Below are positions 37,737-46,535 of a stretch of 64,000 bases of DNA, one piece after another. The translations under genes and the position numbers were made by a program. This stretch comes from Runella sp. SP2. GTDB lineage: Bacteria > Bacteroidota > Bacteroidia > Cytophagales > Spirosomataceae. Numbering within the stretch: the stretch's first letter is position 1; each line of letters starts with the position of its first letter. Under the pieces are notes generated by a model. That model saw only the letters and a program-made list of their open reading frames with translations. It made no database searches and was not told the origin of the DNA. The stretch is taken from assembly GCF_003711225.1 (NCBI RefSeq), contig NZ_CP031030.1, positions 3,348,001-3,412,000 on the forward strand, given 5' to 3'.

Positions 37737-37823
37737 CTCTAATGTTCCATCTTTTGCTCTAATGTTCCATTTACCAAATTTTCTTTTGCTCTAATGTTCC
37801 ATTTCTTTTGCTCTAATGTTCCA
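37737..37823 (-). promoter_or_regulatory. Four phased direct repeats upstream of D
   Basis: Four TGGAACATTAGAG copies at steps of 20, 32 and 22 bases, conserved base for base with the array before B. The array is 25 bases from the -7 box. Confidence 0.5.
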
Positions 37824-37872
37824 CTCGCTGATTATCAGATAGTTACAAAAAACCCTTTTTCGACCATTTTTA

Positions 37873-37906
37873 CAAAAAAGAGAGCCTCCAAAAATTGGAG
37901 GCCCTC
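37873..37906 (-). terminator. Terminator of E
   Basis: On the minus strand AGAGGGCCTCCAA pairs with TTGGAGGCTCTCT with one mismatch, followed by TTTTTTGT, 30 bases after the stop of E. Confidence 0.85.
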
Positions 37907-37936
37907 TAAGCACTACGATATTAAAGCTACTACATT

Positions 37937-40900
37937 TTAATTCATTTTTAGCACTTTCAGCGTCGCTTGTTGGTCAGCCGTTGTCACCTTCAAGAAGTAC
38001 ATTCCTGCTGGCAACTCACTCACCCCAAACTCTTCTTGGTGCGTGTTGGTTTCGGGTACAAATTGACGACGCAACACCTCCCGACCCGAAGCATCCGTCA
38101 GCGAAGTCTGCACCACTTGCCCCTTGTTCTCTTGCACTTTCAGGCGAAGGATGTTTGTGACGGGGTTGGGAAGAACAGCCAGCCCCCTGCCCCCCAATGG
38201 GGGAATAATTGCCGTGCGACGGTCCGACCCTTGCCCTTTGCCATTTGCCTCTTCGCTCTCCGCTGTCCTCGCTGCGCCTACACCTATTCCATCTTTCGAC
38301 TGGATTCTGAACCAGTATTCTTGGTAAGCCAACACGTTGCCTTGCGGTTTACGGGTGGATGGGAAGATACTGCCCCAGCCTTTCATGTCCCAGTAGCGGA
38401 TGCCTAGTTTGTATAAACCTTTGGGTAAACCCGCATCGTATGAGTTGCCACCCGCGCCGTTGTCTTGGTAAAATCCGTAGGCAGGGTGGTTTTGCGCATA
38501 CAATTCCGTCCAGCCTTCGCGGTTGGCGTACATGAAATACGGTGCGTTGTTCTCGTGCGTGTTGAAAGAACGAATCACCCCCATTTCGGGTACGGCCTGC
38601 ATGTCAAAGGTCAATGAACCGTTTGTGCCCAAGCCGCACGCATCTGCGTGAATCGTCCAGTAGCGAGGCGCCATTTTGTTGGCGTTTTCTACGTAAAACA
38701 ACGTCGGGTTTACTTGCGTACTTTGTTCTAACTCTGGGCCACCGTCGCGGGTGATAAACTGGCTCGTCCAAGCCGAGCGGTCGTTGGTTTTGATGGCGGA
38801 TTTGCTTTCGCCAATGTTTATCAACGTCACCACAAACGCATTCCAATAAATATCCTTGCGGACACTTTCAGCACTTTGGCAACCACCTTCAAATAGACAT
38901 TTTGCCCAGTACGTTTGCTTGGTCACGTTGCTGAAGGCCACCTCAAAACTTGGCGTGGTCACACCTGTATTCCAGCTCGTGGTGCTACCTGCGGGACAAT
39001 TGGCCGAAATTGTGACCGTTGTGCCCGTGCAAACAATCTCTTGCGAAGCCGTAATCACGGGCGCTATTTGCGTTGGCGTTAGGGTAAACGTCACTACATT
39101 ACTCTTCTCGCTCACACAACCGTTTTCTGTTTGGCAACGTGCATAGTACGAGGTCGTTTGGCTTGGTACGGTTGATGGCAAACTTGGCAGAGCCACGTTA
39201 GTGCTGGCATTGTACCACACCGTGCGTAAACTTCCGCAAGTTGACTGACCGCTGAAACTGGCCGATGGGTTACAACTGCTTGTTGATGACAACGAAACCG
39301 TCGGTGCAGAAGGAATGACCACCAATTTTAAACGCATTACCCCCGACTCCGATTCTACACACGAAGGAGCGCCATCCGATTGGCGACAACGCACGCGGTA
39401 GTTGTGGAACTGATTGTCCACCAAAGCCGTTGGAACGCCCGCGCTGTATTCGCCGCCATCAACTGAATAAAGTACTACTTCTCCCCCAGCGCAATTGGCG
39501 TTAAATGTGAGGGTTGTATTTGCCAAACTACACACTTCTTTGGTTTCGCCTACGGCTACCGTCACGCCATCCACCAATAACGACACATTTTGCGGTACCG
39601 AAGCACGGCCAGTAATGGTCAATTCGATCGGCCCCGTGTAAGTTGCGGGGCAAGCCGCGTCGCAAGCCGCTTGGTAGCGGTGGGGTTGGTTATTGGACGG
39701 TTGGGAAACTGGGGCTGTCGCCGACCAGTCGCTCCATACGCCATTCCCTACTTGTACTCGCCAAACAGGATTTCCCACCACACACAAACCCGAAACCGTA
39801 AACTGCAAACTGTTAACTGGATTGGCATCCGTATCGCACAAAGTTTGGGAATTACCTTCGACCAAGGTGCGTTGGAGGGTCGTCAGCGTAATCGTCGGTT
39901 TGCCTTGTACCTTCACCGTGGCGTTGCCCGTTTGCGCTTGGCTACAATTGGCAGCCGACACGCTCACGAGGTCATACACAAATACGCCTGCGGTAGTGGT
40001 GGGTTGCGTCAAAGTAGCGGTGTTGGCGCCACTGGCCGACGAAACGCTTTGCAGCGGCCCACCGTTGATGCGGTAGCCAAACGTATAAATACCCGTTCCG
40101 TTTGCGCCCGTAAAGGTAATGGTAGCCGAAGCTGCGTTTTGGCAAACCGTGGTTGAACCCGCAACGCTGGCCGTCGCCAACGAAGGGGCATTCAGCGTGT
40201 AAGGCCCCGCCAAGGTCACCTCGCAGCCAGTATAGGTTATTTTAAAATCGCTGTAAGTACCTGCGCCAAGTTCCGTTAGAACAAAGGTGTTGCCTCCCGC
40301 CGACACCCGTCCGCGCGACGTACCTACCATAATAGGAGTTGAAAGCGCGTCGCTTCCTTTCTTGTAACTCAACGTATAATTCCCCATTGGCAAGCTGGTT
40401 GAGAACGAAAGCGTGCCGTCCGTTGCGCCGCAAGTTGTAGGGTTGCTACTGCTGGTTTGGGTCAGCGTAAACGTCGGTGCGCTCAACGTCGCCGTGGCGG
40501 CGTCGCTCACGCAGTTGTTCAACGTCACTTTAATGTTCGTATAAGCACCTGCCCCCAAACTACTAATCTCCAAATTCCCCGAAGCATCGCTGCTCAACGT
40601 CGCCGTCACCGATGTGCTGGCGTCTTTTTGGTAGCTGACACTGTAACTGGTACTCGCCGCCAAACCCGTCAACTGAATGCTGCCGTCGGTGGTGTTGCAG
40701 CCGCTCGGTGGTGTTTTGGTGCCCACCGCAAAGGTCGGTTTGTTGGGGTTTGATAGGGTAAGAATGTCGGCAATCGTAATATTGGTGCTGTTATACACAA
40801 TCTTAAAATCTCGGTATGCCCCAGCCCTTAATCCCGACAAGGTAAAGGTATTGTTGCCTCCGCTGCCCGCCGTCACCGACACAGTAGCACTGCCAGGGCT

Positions 40901-43900
40901 AGCAAGGAAAGTGTATTCTAAGGTATATGCGTTGGTGCCTACGGGTAGATTGGTGGTAAATACCAGCGCTCCGTCCATAGCGCCGCAACCACTCGGTGGC
41001 ACCGTTGAACTGTAGGCAAACGTATAAGCGGCCGCAGGCGCACCCACCGTGGCCGAAAGCGCACTGCTGCTGCAACCGTTGATGGTTAAAATAATGTTGG
41101 TATAACTTCCTCCGCCCAAATTGGCGATGGTAAGATTGCCATTGGCATCGGAACTGACGGTGGTGGTAACGGCCGTACCACCGTCTTTTTGATAGCTAAT
41201 GCTGTAGCTTTTGCTCACCGCCAAGCCCGACAACTGAATGCTGCCATCGCTGCCCCCCACGGTAGTAACGGCCGTTGTACCGCTTACGGCAGGATTGGGC
41301 AAATCGCCAATACGGATAATGGGTGAATAGGTGACGTTACAAGCCCCAGCCGTAAACGCAAAATCGGTGTAAACACCCGCACTTAAATTAGACAGGGTAA
41401 ACTGACGCCCCCTACTCCCTGCTACAGTCACATCGGTTGTTACTGTATTACCATTCTTTTTATAGCTCAACGAATACGTCCCAACATTGGCTGAAGTAGT
41501 GAATAACAGACTTCCGTTAGTTCCCGCGCAGGTAGTTGGAGGAGTGATTGTATTAGGAGAAGCGGCTCCTGCCACATAAATCGTCGCCCCTGCGTACGCT
41601 ACTTCACAGGTGCCGTATTGCACTTTGATGTCGGTATAATACCCCTCCGATGCGCTGATGGTAGCTGTATTTCCACCACCTAGATTAAAAACTTCCATTT
41701 GTCCCGATTGACTAACGCCGTTGCGTTTGTAGGTGGCAGGATACGTACTGAAAGTACCCGTAAAGCCTAGGTTGGTATCAAAGACAAGAAGTCCCGCTGT
41801 TGTACAAGTCGCTCCACGGGTACTCCTTCCGTTTGTCAAACTTGCCGCTGATACCTCAACCGTAATGGTGACGGCTTGCAACCAACAGGCTTTTTTGAAG
41901 GTAATGGTGTGCGTACCGATTGGTAAATTACCCACACTTAACTGCCCACTGGCATTGGACGTCAGGTTTTGGGGAGTGCCTCCTACGCCTACCGTAACGA
42001 TGTACTCCGTATTGGGCTCTACGCCTACAAGTAACACACTGCCATTGTTGTTAGTTGGACAGTTGGAGGAAGCAACGCCAAGGGGGGCCAAGACAGGCAC
42101 CGATGTGGCGGATTGGGTAATGGTAAACGTCCCTCCGTTGAGGTTTTGTACCAACCCAGTGTTGGTCGTTATGGTACTAGTGCCCGTAGCATTTTCGATG
42201 ATCACCCCTGCGTTGTTGGTCGTGCCTGTTCCTGTTATTATGCTATTTGACTTAATCCACAGCAAAGAACTACAGCCTATATTTGAAAACGTACCCACGT
42301 TATTCAATGCGCGTGAGTTTACGCCCGCTGCAATGCCTCCAACAATGATGCTGGCATAGTTTCTGAAAACCCCACTGGCACTATTTTCTATACCGATACC
42401 GTTAGGAAAATTATCAACGGTGATTTCCCCTCCCACATTGTTGTCAACATTACCAAGATTAAAAATACCAAATAGAACTATTCCCACATTACCTATATTT
42501 ATCGTGCCTGCATTAGTGAAAGTAATGCCCGTATCAACAGACAGCGCCGCACTTGTGCATCGGCTTATTTTTATCACGCCCCCTGTTTTATTCTCAAATG
42601 TACCCACACATACAATACCACTAGCACCTACCGACTGCGTTTGGCCCACATTCACCGTCCCCGCATTGGAAAACGTAGCATTTGCAGCGTTATTTATTGC
42701 AGTGCTGGATGTATTATCCACCGAAATGGTTGCCCCAGCGTTGTTGTTAAAAGTTCCAAAGTTTACTATCCCTGTAGCTCCCAGCGCACTTTCATTTCCC
42801 AACACCAACTGACCGTTGTTTTCAAAAATCCCACCAACATTATTGGTAAAAGATCTATCATTTCTAAATCCGTTAATGGTCAGCTTTCCCGAATTAGCGA
42901 TGGTCAGGGTAGCGCTGGAAAATATAGACACTGATTTGGCTTCGGCATCGGTGGTACTGATGGTTGGGTAAAGCGGTGGTGATAATACGGCGCTGATTTC
43001 CACATCGTCGGTGGCGGTGGGGACAGTTAGTTTGCTCCAGTTGGCGGCGTTGTGCCACTCACCGTTGGCGCAGCCCGTCCATACCAACGTAGTTTCGTCA
43101 GCAAGGACATTGATTAGACGGCTTCCAGTAGCGCCAATTAACCCAATCGCAAACTGACTGTAAATACCAACGGGAAGGTTACTTAACGTAAAACTGCCAT
43201 CATTTGCAATGCTCACCGAAGCCGTGCGGGTTTCGGCCGTGGCGCTGCCGTTGGCTTGGTAACGGTAACTCAAGGTTTGGGTAGTACCGCCGTAGCCCGT
43301 ACTCGTAAACGCAATGCTCCCCGTGCCCGTGCAAGTCGTTGGTTCGGTAGCTGTGCCTAAGGTCAGCGTGGGGTTTTCGACCGAGGCCGACAAGCTAAAT
43401 TCAAGCGTGCTGCAGGTGGTTCCCTTCACCGTAATGGCATACGTCCCCACGCCCAAAGAGGGAATCGTGATTTCGTTGGTGGTCACTGCCACGCTGTTGG
43501 TGGTAGGGCTACCGCCGTCCTTGCTGTAAGTCAGCTCGTAAGTATCGTTGGGCAAGCCTTTGATTTTGATGGAGCCATCGCCGCCGTTGAAAGTCGTGGG
43601 AGCAGCCCCAACCGCTACCAAGGCAGGGAGTGGCCCCGCACCCACGTCAAACGTGCCGCCGTTGAGGTTTTGCACCAAGCCCGTGTTAGCGGTGATGTTG
43701 CTGTTGCCCGAGGCTTTTTCGATGATGGTCCCTGAATTGCTTGAAGTAGCGCCAGAACCGCTAAAAATTCTACTATTAGACTGAAGCGACAGCAAGGCAC
43801 TGCAACCGTCATTGATAAAAGTAGCTCCAGTGTTCCTCATCCCAAAAGAACCTCCCGCAGTGGCTCCAATGGTGATGGTCGCATAGTTTCGGAAAGTGCC

Positions 43901-44563
43901 AGCCGAAAGGTTAATTCCAGTGGTACTAAAATTGTCAATGTTGATTATCCCCCCGAGCATATTGTCAAAGCTCCCAATATCAACTCTAAGACCATTAGTA
44001 CTGTTGCCGATGTTTATCGTCCCAGCGTTGATAAATGATGCACTGGTTTTGTCTATGATTATTCCATTAGGAAAATTATCCACGGCAATGACTGCACCTG
44101 CGTTGTTTTTAATCGTTCCTCCGTTTGAAAGCCCCGTAGCACCCAATCCACTTTCATCTCTCACTCTCACTACCAATTGACCGTTGTTCTCGATGGTTCC
44201 AAGGTTATCAATTGATTTTCCACCACTTCCTGTACCATTTAAGGTCAACTTGCCCGTGTTGGCAATGGTTAGGAAAGTGTTGGAGTTTAAAACTACCGAT
44301 TTGGCGGTAGCATCGGTGGTGATGATGGTTGGGTAAAGCCGTGGTGATGATACCGCAGGGATAATCAAATCGTCGGTAGCCGTAGGAACACCCGTTGGGC
44401 TCCAGTTGCTGGCGGTATTCCAGTCGCTGGTTCCTGCAGCTCCCGTCCAGATTTTTTGCGCCCAAAGTGGCTGGCTCAACCCCAGTCCTAGCAGCAACAA
44501 AAAGCTGGTGAGGTAGGTGATTTTGGGGTGTTTTAAACGTGTTAAAAGATAATGTAGCTTCAT
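37937..44563 (-). CDS. Giant T9SS-secreted protein E: two beta-solenoid blocks, SprB-like repeats, shared module
   Basis: This 2208-residue protein has a signal peptide with core FLLLLGLGL and cleavage after PLWA (residue 35). Two blocks each start with a W-G...W...NW...P...D head (KIWTGAAGTSDWNTASNW at about 37; LVWTGCANGEWHNAANW at about 500) and run on as Asn-rich solenoid repeats (GTFNNNAGATISVDN, NAGTINIGN). About eight SprB-like beta-sandwich repeats of roughly 80-95 residues follow (about 800-1470; CGATDGTLSFSTSL, YTLSYKKGSD, LGAGTYSDFKI), then an Ig-like domain and the shared module from about residue 1553 (DNA 39903). SprB is the gliding adhesin of Flavobacterium, so a surface adhesin role is likely. 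The gene is divergent from the histidine kinase at 44943, and both have the same palindrome upstream. Confidence 0.95.
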   Translation of the reverse strand: MKLHYLLTRLKHPKITYLTSFLLLLGLGLSQPLWAQKIWTGAAGTSDWNTASNWSPTGVPTATDDLIIPAVSSPRLYPTIITTDATAKSVVLNSNTFLTIANTGKLTLNGTGSGGKSIDNLGTIENNGQLVVRVRDESGLGATGLSNGGTIKNNAGAVIAVDNFPNGIIIDKTSASFINAGTINIGNSTNGLRVDIGSFDNMLGGIINIDNFSTTGINLSAGTFRNYATITIGATAGGSFGMRNTGATFINDGCSALLSLQSNSRIFSGSGATSSNSGTIIEKASGNSNITANTGLVQNLNGGTFDVGAGPLPALVAVGAAPTTFNGGDGSIKIKGLPNDTYELTYSKDGGSPTTNSVAVTTNEITIPSLGVGTYAITVKGTTCSTLEFSLSASVENPTLTLGTATEPTTCTGTGSIAFTSTGYGGTTQTLSYRYQANGSATAETRTASVSIANDGSFTLSNLPVGIYSQFAIGLIGATGSRLINVLADETTLVWTGCANGEWHNAANWSKLTVPTATDDVEISAVLSPPLYPTISTTDAEAKSVSIFSSATLTIANSGKLTINGFRNDRSFTNNVGGIFENNGQLVLGNESALGATGIVNFGTFNNNAGATISVDNTSSTAINNAANATFSNAGTVNVGQTQSVGASGIVCVGTFENKTGGVIKISRCTSAALSVDTGITFTNAGTINIGNVGIVLFGIFNLGNVDNNVGGEITVDNFPNGIGIENSASGVFRNYASIIVGGIAAGVNSRALNNVGTFSNIGCSSLLWIKSNSIITGTGTTNNAGVIIENATGTSTITTNTGLVQNLNGGTFTITQSATSVPVLAPLGVASSNCPTNNNGSVLLVGVEPNTEYIVTVGVGGTPQNLTSNASGQLSVGNLPIGTHTITFKKACWLQAVTITVEVSAASLTNGRSTRGATCTTAGLLVFDTNLGFTGTFSTYPATYKRNGVSQSGQMEVFNLGGGNTATISASEGYYTDIKVQYGTCEVAYAGATIYVAGAASPNTITPPTTCAGTNGSLLFTTSANVGTYSLSYKKNGNTVTTDVTVAGSRGRQFTLSNLSAGVYTDFAFTAGACNVTYSPIIRIGDLPNPAVSGTTAVTTVGGSDGSIQLSGLAVSKSYSISYQKDGGTAVTTTVSSDANGNLTIANLGGGSYTNIILTINGCSSSALSATVGAPAAAYTFAYSSTVPPSGCGAMDGALVFTTNLPVGTNAYTLEYTFLASPGSATVSVTAGSGGNNTFTLSGLRAGAYRDFKIVYNSTNITIADILTLSNPNKPTFAVGTKTPPSGCNTTDGSIQLTGLAASTSYSVSYQKDASTSVTATLSSDASGNLEISSLGAGAYTNIKVTLNNCVSDAATATLSAPTFTLTQTSSSNPTTCGATDGTLSFSTSLPMGNYTLSYKKGSDALSTPIMVGTSRGRVSAGGNTFVLTELGAGTYSDFKITYTGCEVTLAGPYTLNAPSLATASVAGSTTVCQNAASATITFTGANGTGIYTFGYRINGGPLQSVSSASGANTATLTQPTTTAGVFVYDLVSVSAANCSQAQTGNATVKVQGKPTITLTTLQRTLVEGNSQTLCDTDANPVNSLQFTVSGLCVVGNPVWRVQVGNGVWSDWSATAPVSQPSNNQPHRYQAACDAACPATYTGPIELTITGRASVPQNVSLLVDGVTVAVGETKEVCSLANTTLTFNANCAGGEVVLYSVDGGEYSAGVPTALVDNQFHNYRVRCRQSDGAPSCVESESGVMRLKLVVIPSAPTVSLSSTSSCNPSASFSGQSTCGSLRTVWYNASTNVALPSLPSTVPSQTTSYYARCQTENGCVSEKSNVVTFTLTPTQIAPVITASQEIVCTGTTVTISANCPAGSTTSWNTGVTTPSFEVAFSNVTKQTYWAKCLFEGGCQSAESVRKDIYWNAFVVTLINIGESKSAIKTNDRSAWTSQFITRDGGPELEQSTQVNPTLFYVENANKMAPRYWTIHADACGLGTNGSLTFDMQAVPEMGVIRSFNTHENNAPYFMYANREGWTELYAQNHPAYGFYQDNGAGGNSYDAGLPKGLYKLGIRYWDMKGWGSIFPSTRKPQGNVLAYQEYWFRIQSKDGIGVGAARTAESEEANGKGQGSDRRTAIIPPLGGRGLAVLPNPVTNILRLKVQENKGQVVQTSLTDASGREVLRRQFVPETNTHQEEFGVSELPAGMYFLKVTTADQQATLKVLKMN
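38176..38262 (-). repeat. Low-complexity linker of E with the IIPPLGGRG insert
   Basis: Same insert as in C, but with a shorter GGCAAG tract (EEANGKGQGSD). It shows that C and E share this insert and differ only in the number of simple repeat units. Confidence 0.75.
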
Positions 44564-44615
44564 ATACGTAGTACGTTAAATTTGAAGCCACAAATAAATA
44601 GCAAAAAAAATCGAG

Positions 44616-44643
44616 AAAAAATAAGGGTTAACCCTTATTTTTT
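44616..44643. promoter_or_regulatory. 28-bp perfect palindrome upstream of E
   Basis: Identical to the palindrome before C and also ending 52 bases before the ATG. Similarity of the C and E upstream regions covers about 100 bp including this site. Confidence 0.55.
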
Positions 44644-44697
44644 GGATACTTTTATGACTTTTTAAGGGAAATATATGCCAATAAGAACGATTTTGTC

Positions 44698-44843
44698 ACC
44701 TCACCCTAAATCCCTCTCCTTTCTGGAGAGGGACTTGCAAAGTCACTCCATAAAAAAAGCACTTTTCTGAAAGAAAGAGACTTGCAAAGTCACCCAAAGC
44801 AAAAAAGCCCCTCTCCAGAAAGGAGAGGGGTTGGGGGTGAGGT
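44698..44843. repeat. MITE-like 146-bp inverted-repeat element between E and the kinase
   Basis: The ends are inverted copies of about 35 bases (ACCTCACCC... facing ...GGGTGAGGT), and each end contains its own hairpin CTCTCCTTTCTGGAGAG. The interior has two direct copies of ACTTGCAAAGTCAC about 50 bases apart. No coding capacity is seen. CCTCACCCC/CTCTCC-type repeats are common between genes in Bacteroidota. Together with the two palindromes and AT-rich spacers, this accounts for the 379-bp divergent gap 44564-44942. Confidence 0.7.
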
Positions 44844-44915
44844 AGGCTGAAGTTATAACAAAGTAGGGTAATTGTATGTACAGCACAAAGGTCTGTCAAA
44901 AAAAAACAAAAAGAT

Positions 44916-44933
44916 ATAAGGGTTAACCCTTAT
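44916..44933. promoter_or_regulatory. 18-bp palindrome directly before the kinase gene
   Basis: ATAAGGGTTAACCCTTAT ends nine bases before the kinase ATG. At this position a bound protein would more likely repress or autoregulate than activate. The core is the same as upstream of C and E. Confidence 0.5.
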
Positions 44934-44942
44934 TTTTAGGTT

Positions 44943-46535
44943 ATGAAAATCGGCTACTTTTATTTGTTTTGGATGGTCAGTTTGTGTCGCGTTTGGGGGC
45001 AAGAAACCCCAAGTCCGCTGCCTAAACCGTCGATAAATAAGCTAGGACTTGAAGTATATGTGCTCAACAACGCCTTCCGCTACGATTCGTCGATTGTCCT
45101 GCTCCGCCGCATGATTGATGCCCCAACGACCTCCAACGAAGACCGTTTTTACGCTTTTTTGTACCTTTCGCACACCTACAAACGGCTTTTTGACTACACC
45201 ACCACTTTGGAGCAGCTAGACTCCGCCTTGTTTTATGGCCGCAAAACCGCCCACCGCGCCTATTTTGAAGCCAACATTTCCTGCCAAAAAGCGTATGTCT
45301 TATTTGATACCCACCGCTACGAGGAGGCCGACCAGCGAATGCAGCAGCTTGCCCGCACCAACTACCAGTATTTGGACGAAGAGCAGCGCGCAAAAATCAA
45401 CATGCAGGAAGCGTATTTGCTGTATTTGAAAAAACGCTACCCCAATGCCGAACGGCGCTACTACGAAGCCCTAACGCACCTCCAACGCAGCAGCACCTGC
45501 GACGTGCCGATGATTTATACCAAGCTCATTCAACTCTACGAAAAAATGGGCGACGAAGCAGGGATGCGCAAAGCCGCCGCCCAATCCATCAAAGCCGCCG
45601 ACTCCTGCAAAATTACCAAATACGGGCTTTATACCTACGAAGAGCTGTACCGATCCTATGAGCGCCTAGGGAATATTTCAGCGGCTTTCAACGCCCTCAA
45701 AATCTATGATTCGCTCAATACCGTTTATAAGCAAGAAGAGCATTTGTCGGCCCTCAAAGACCGTGAATTAAAATACCAACAAGAAAAAAATAAAATCAAC
45801 GAAAAACTCTACCAGTCAAGTTTAAAGAATGAACAACAAAAGAACCTCATACTCATTGGTATTTTAGTGACACTTTCGGGTTTTGTGGCGTATTTCATTT
45901 TATGGCAACGAAAAAAACAATTGCAGACCGAGAAAGAAAGAAATTTACATTATACCAAACAACTGTTAGAAAAAACCGAAGAAGACCGAAAGCGAATTGC
46001 GGGAGATTTGCACGACAGCATCAACTACGAACTGTTGTCGCTCAAAAAAAATGATAAACAAGACCCCGAGGTGATCAATACGAAGATTGACCAAATCATC
46101 AACGACGTTCGGGTCATTAGTCGAAACTTGCACCCCGTGATGTTTGACAAAATTGGGCTAGAGCCCAACATCGAACAATTGATAGAGCGGTTTCAGGCAC
46201 AACACAACCTGATGGTTAGCACCGAGTTTGACTACCAAGGCACGCTGAGTCCGCAAGCTGAATTACAGCTCTACCGCATCATCCAAGAGGCATTGACCAA
46301 CATCATCAAATATGCCAAAGCATACGCGGCCAAAATCACCTTGACCGAATCTGCCGAAAAAATACACCTACAAATCCGCGACAACGGCGTAGGTTTTGAC
46401 GTTGCCAAAACCCTGTCGAGCACCGATGCTTTCGGACTTCACAACATCATAGAACGCAGCCGAATTATTGGAGGATCTACCCACATACAGTCATCATCAG
46501 AAGGCTCAGTGATTGACGTAGAAATAGCTAAGTAA
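44943..46535 (+). CDS. Sensor histidine kinase with periplasmic TPR region (NarX/DesK-like)
   Basis: This 530-residue protein has a signal peptide (ending CRVWG before Q), a periplasmic TPR-like region (about 25-290), a coiled-coil approach, one membrane helix (about 299-320, LILIGILVTLSGFVAYFIL), a HisKA_3-type dimerisation and phosphoacceptor segment (EDRKRIAGDLHDS, His357 predicted) and a HATPase_c domain with the N-box ALTNIIKYAKA, the G1 box DNGVGFD and GLHNIIERSRIIGG. It should phosphorylate the response regulator that starts at the base after its stop codon. It is the only operon on the plus strand and is divergent from adhesin E; the shared palindrome suggests it controls E and C. The signal sensed is unknown. 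TPR-bearing sensor kinases of this form are frequent in Bacteroidota. Confidence 0.95.
   Translation: MKIGYFYLFWMVSLCRVWGQETPSPLPKPSINKLGLEVYVLNNAFRYDSSIVLLRRMIDAPTTSNEDRFYAFLYLSHTYKRLFDYTTTLEQLDSALFYGRKTAHRAYFEANISCQKAYVLFDTHRYEEADQRMQQLARTNYQYLDEEQRAKINMQEAYLLYLKKRYPNAERRYYEALTHLQRSSTCDVPMIYTKLIQLYEKMGDEAGMRKAAAQSIKAADSCKITKYGLYTYEELYRSYERLGNISAAFNALKIYDSLNTVYKQEEHLSALKDRELKYQQEKNKINEKLYQSSLKNEQQKNLILIGILVTLSGFVAYFILWQRKKQLQTEKERNLHYTKQLLEKTEEDRKRIAGDLHDSINYELLSLKKNDKQDPEVINTKIDQIINDVRVISRNLHPVMFDKIGLEPNIEQLIERFQAQHNLMVSTEFDYQGTLSPQAELQLYRIIQEALTNIIKYAKAYAAKITLTESAEKIHLQIRDNGVGFDVAKTLSSTDAFGLHNIIERSRIIGGSTHIQSSSEGSVIDVEIAK

Larger units (their letters stand above)
37702..37936 (-). repeat. 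Duplicated intergenic control block, copy 2 (E to D)
   Basis: The 235-bp counterpart of 16488-16721, holding the E terminator, the four-repeat array and the D -7 box. It fills most of the gap between E and D; the remaining 37653-37701 is the D leader and shows nothing further. Confidence 0.9.
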
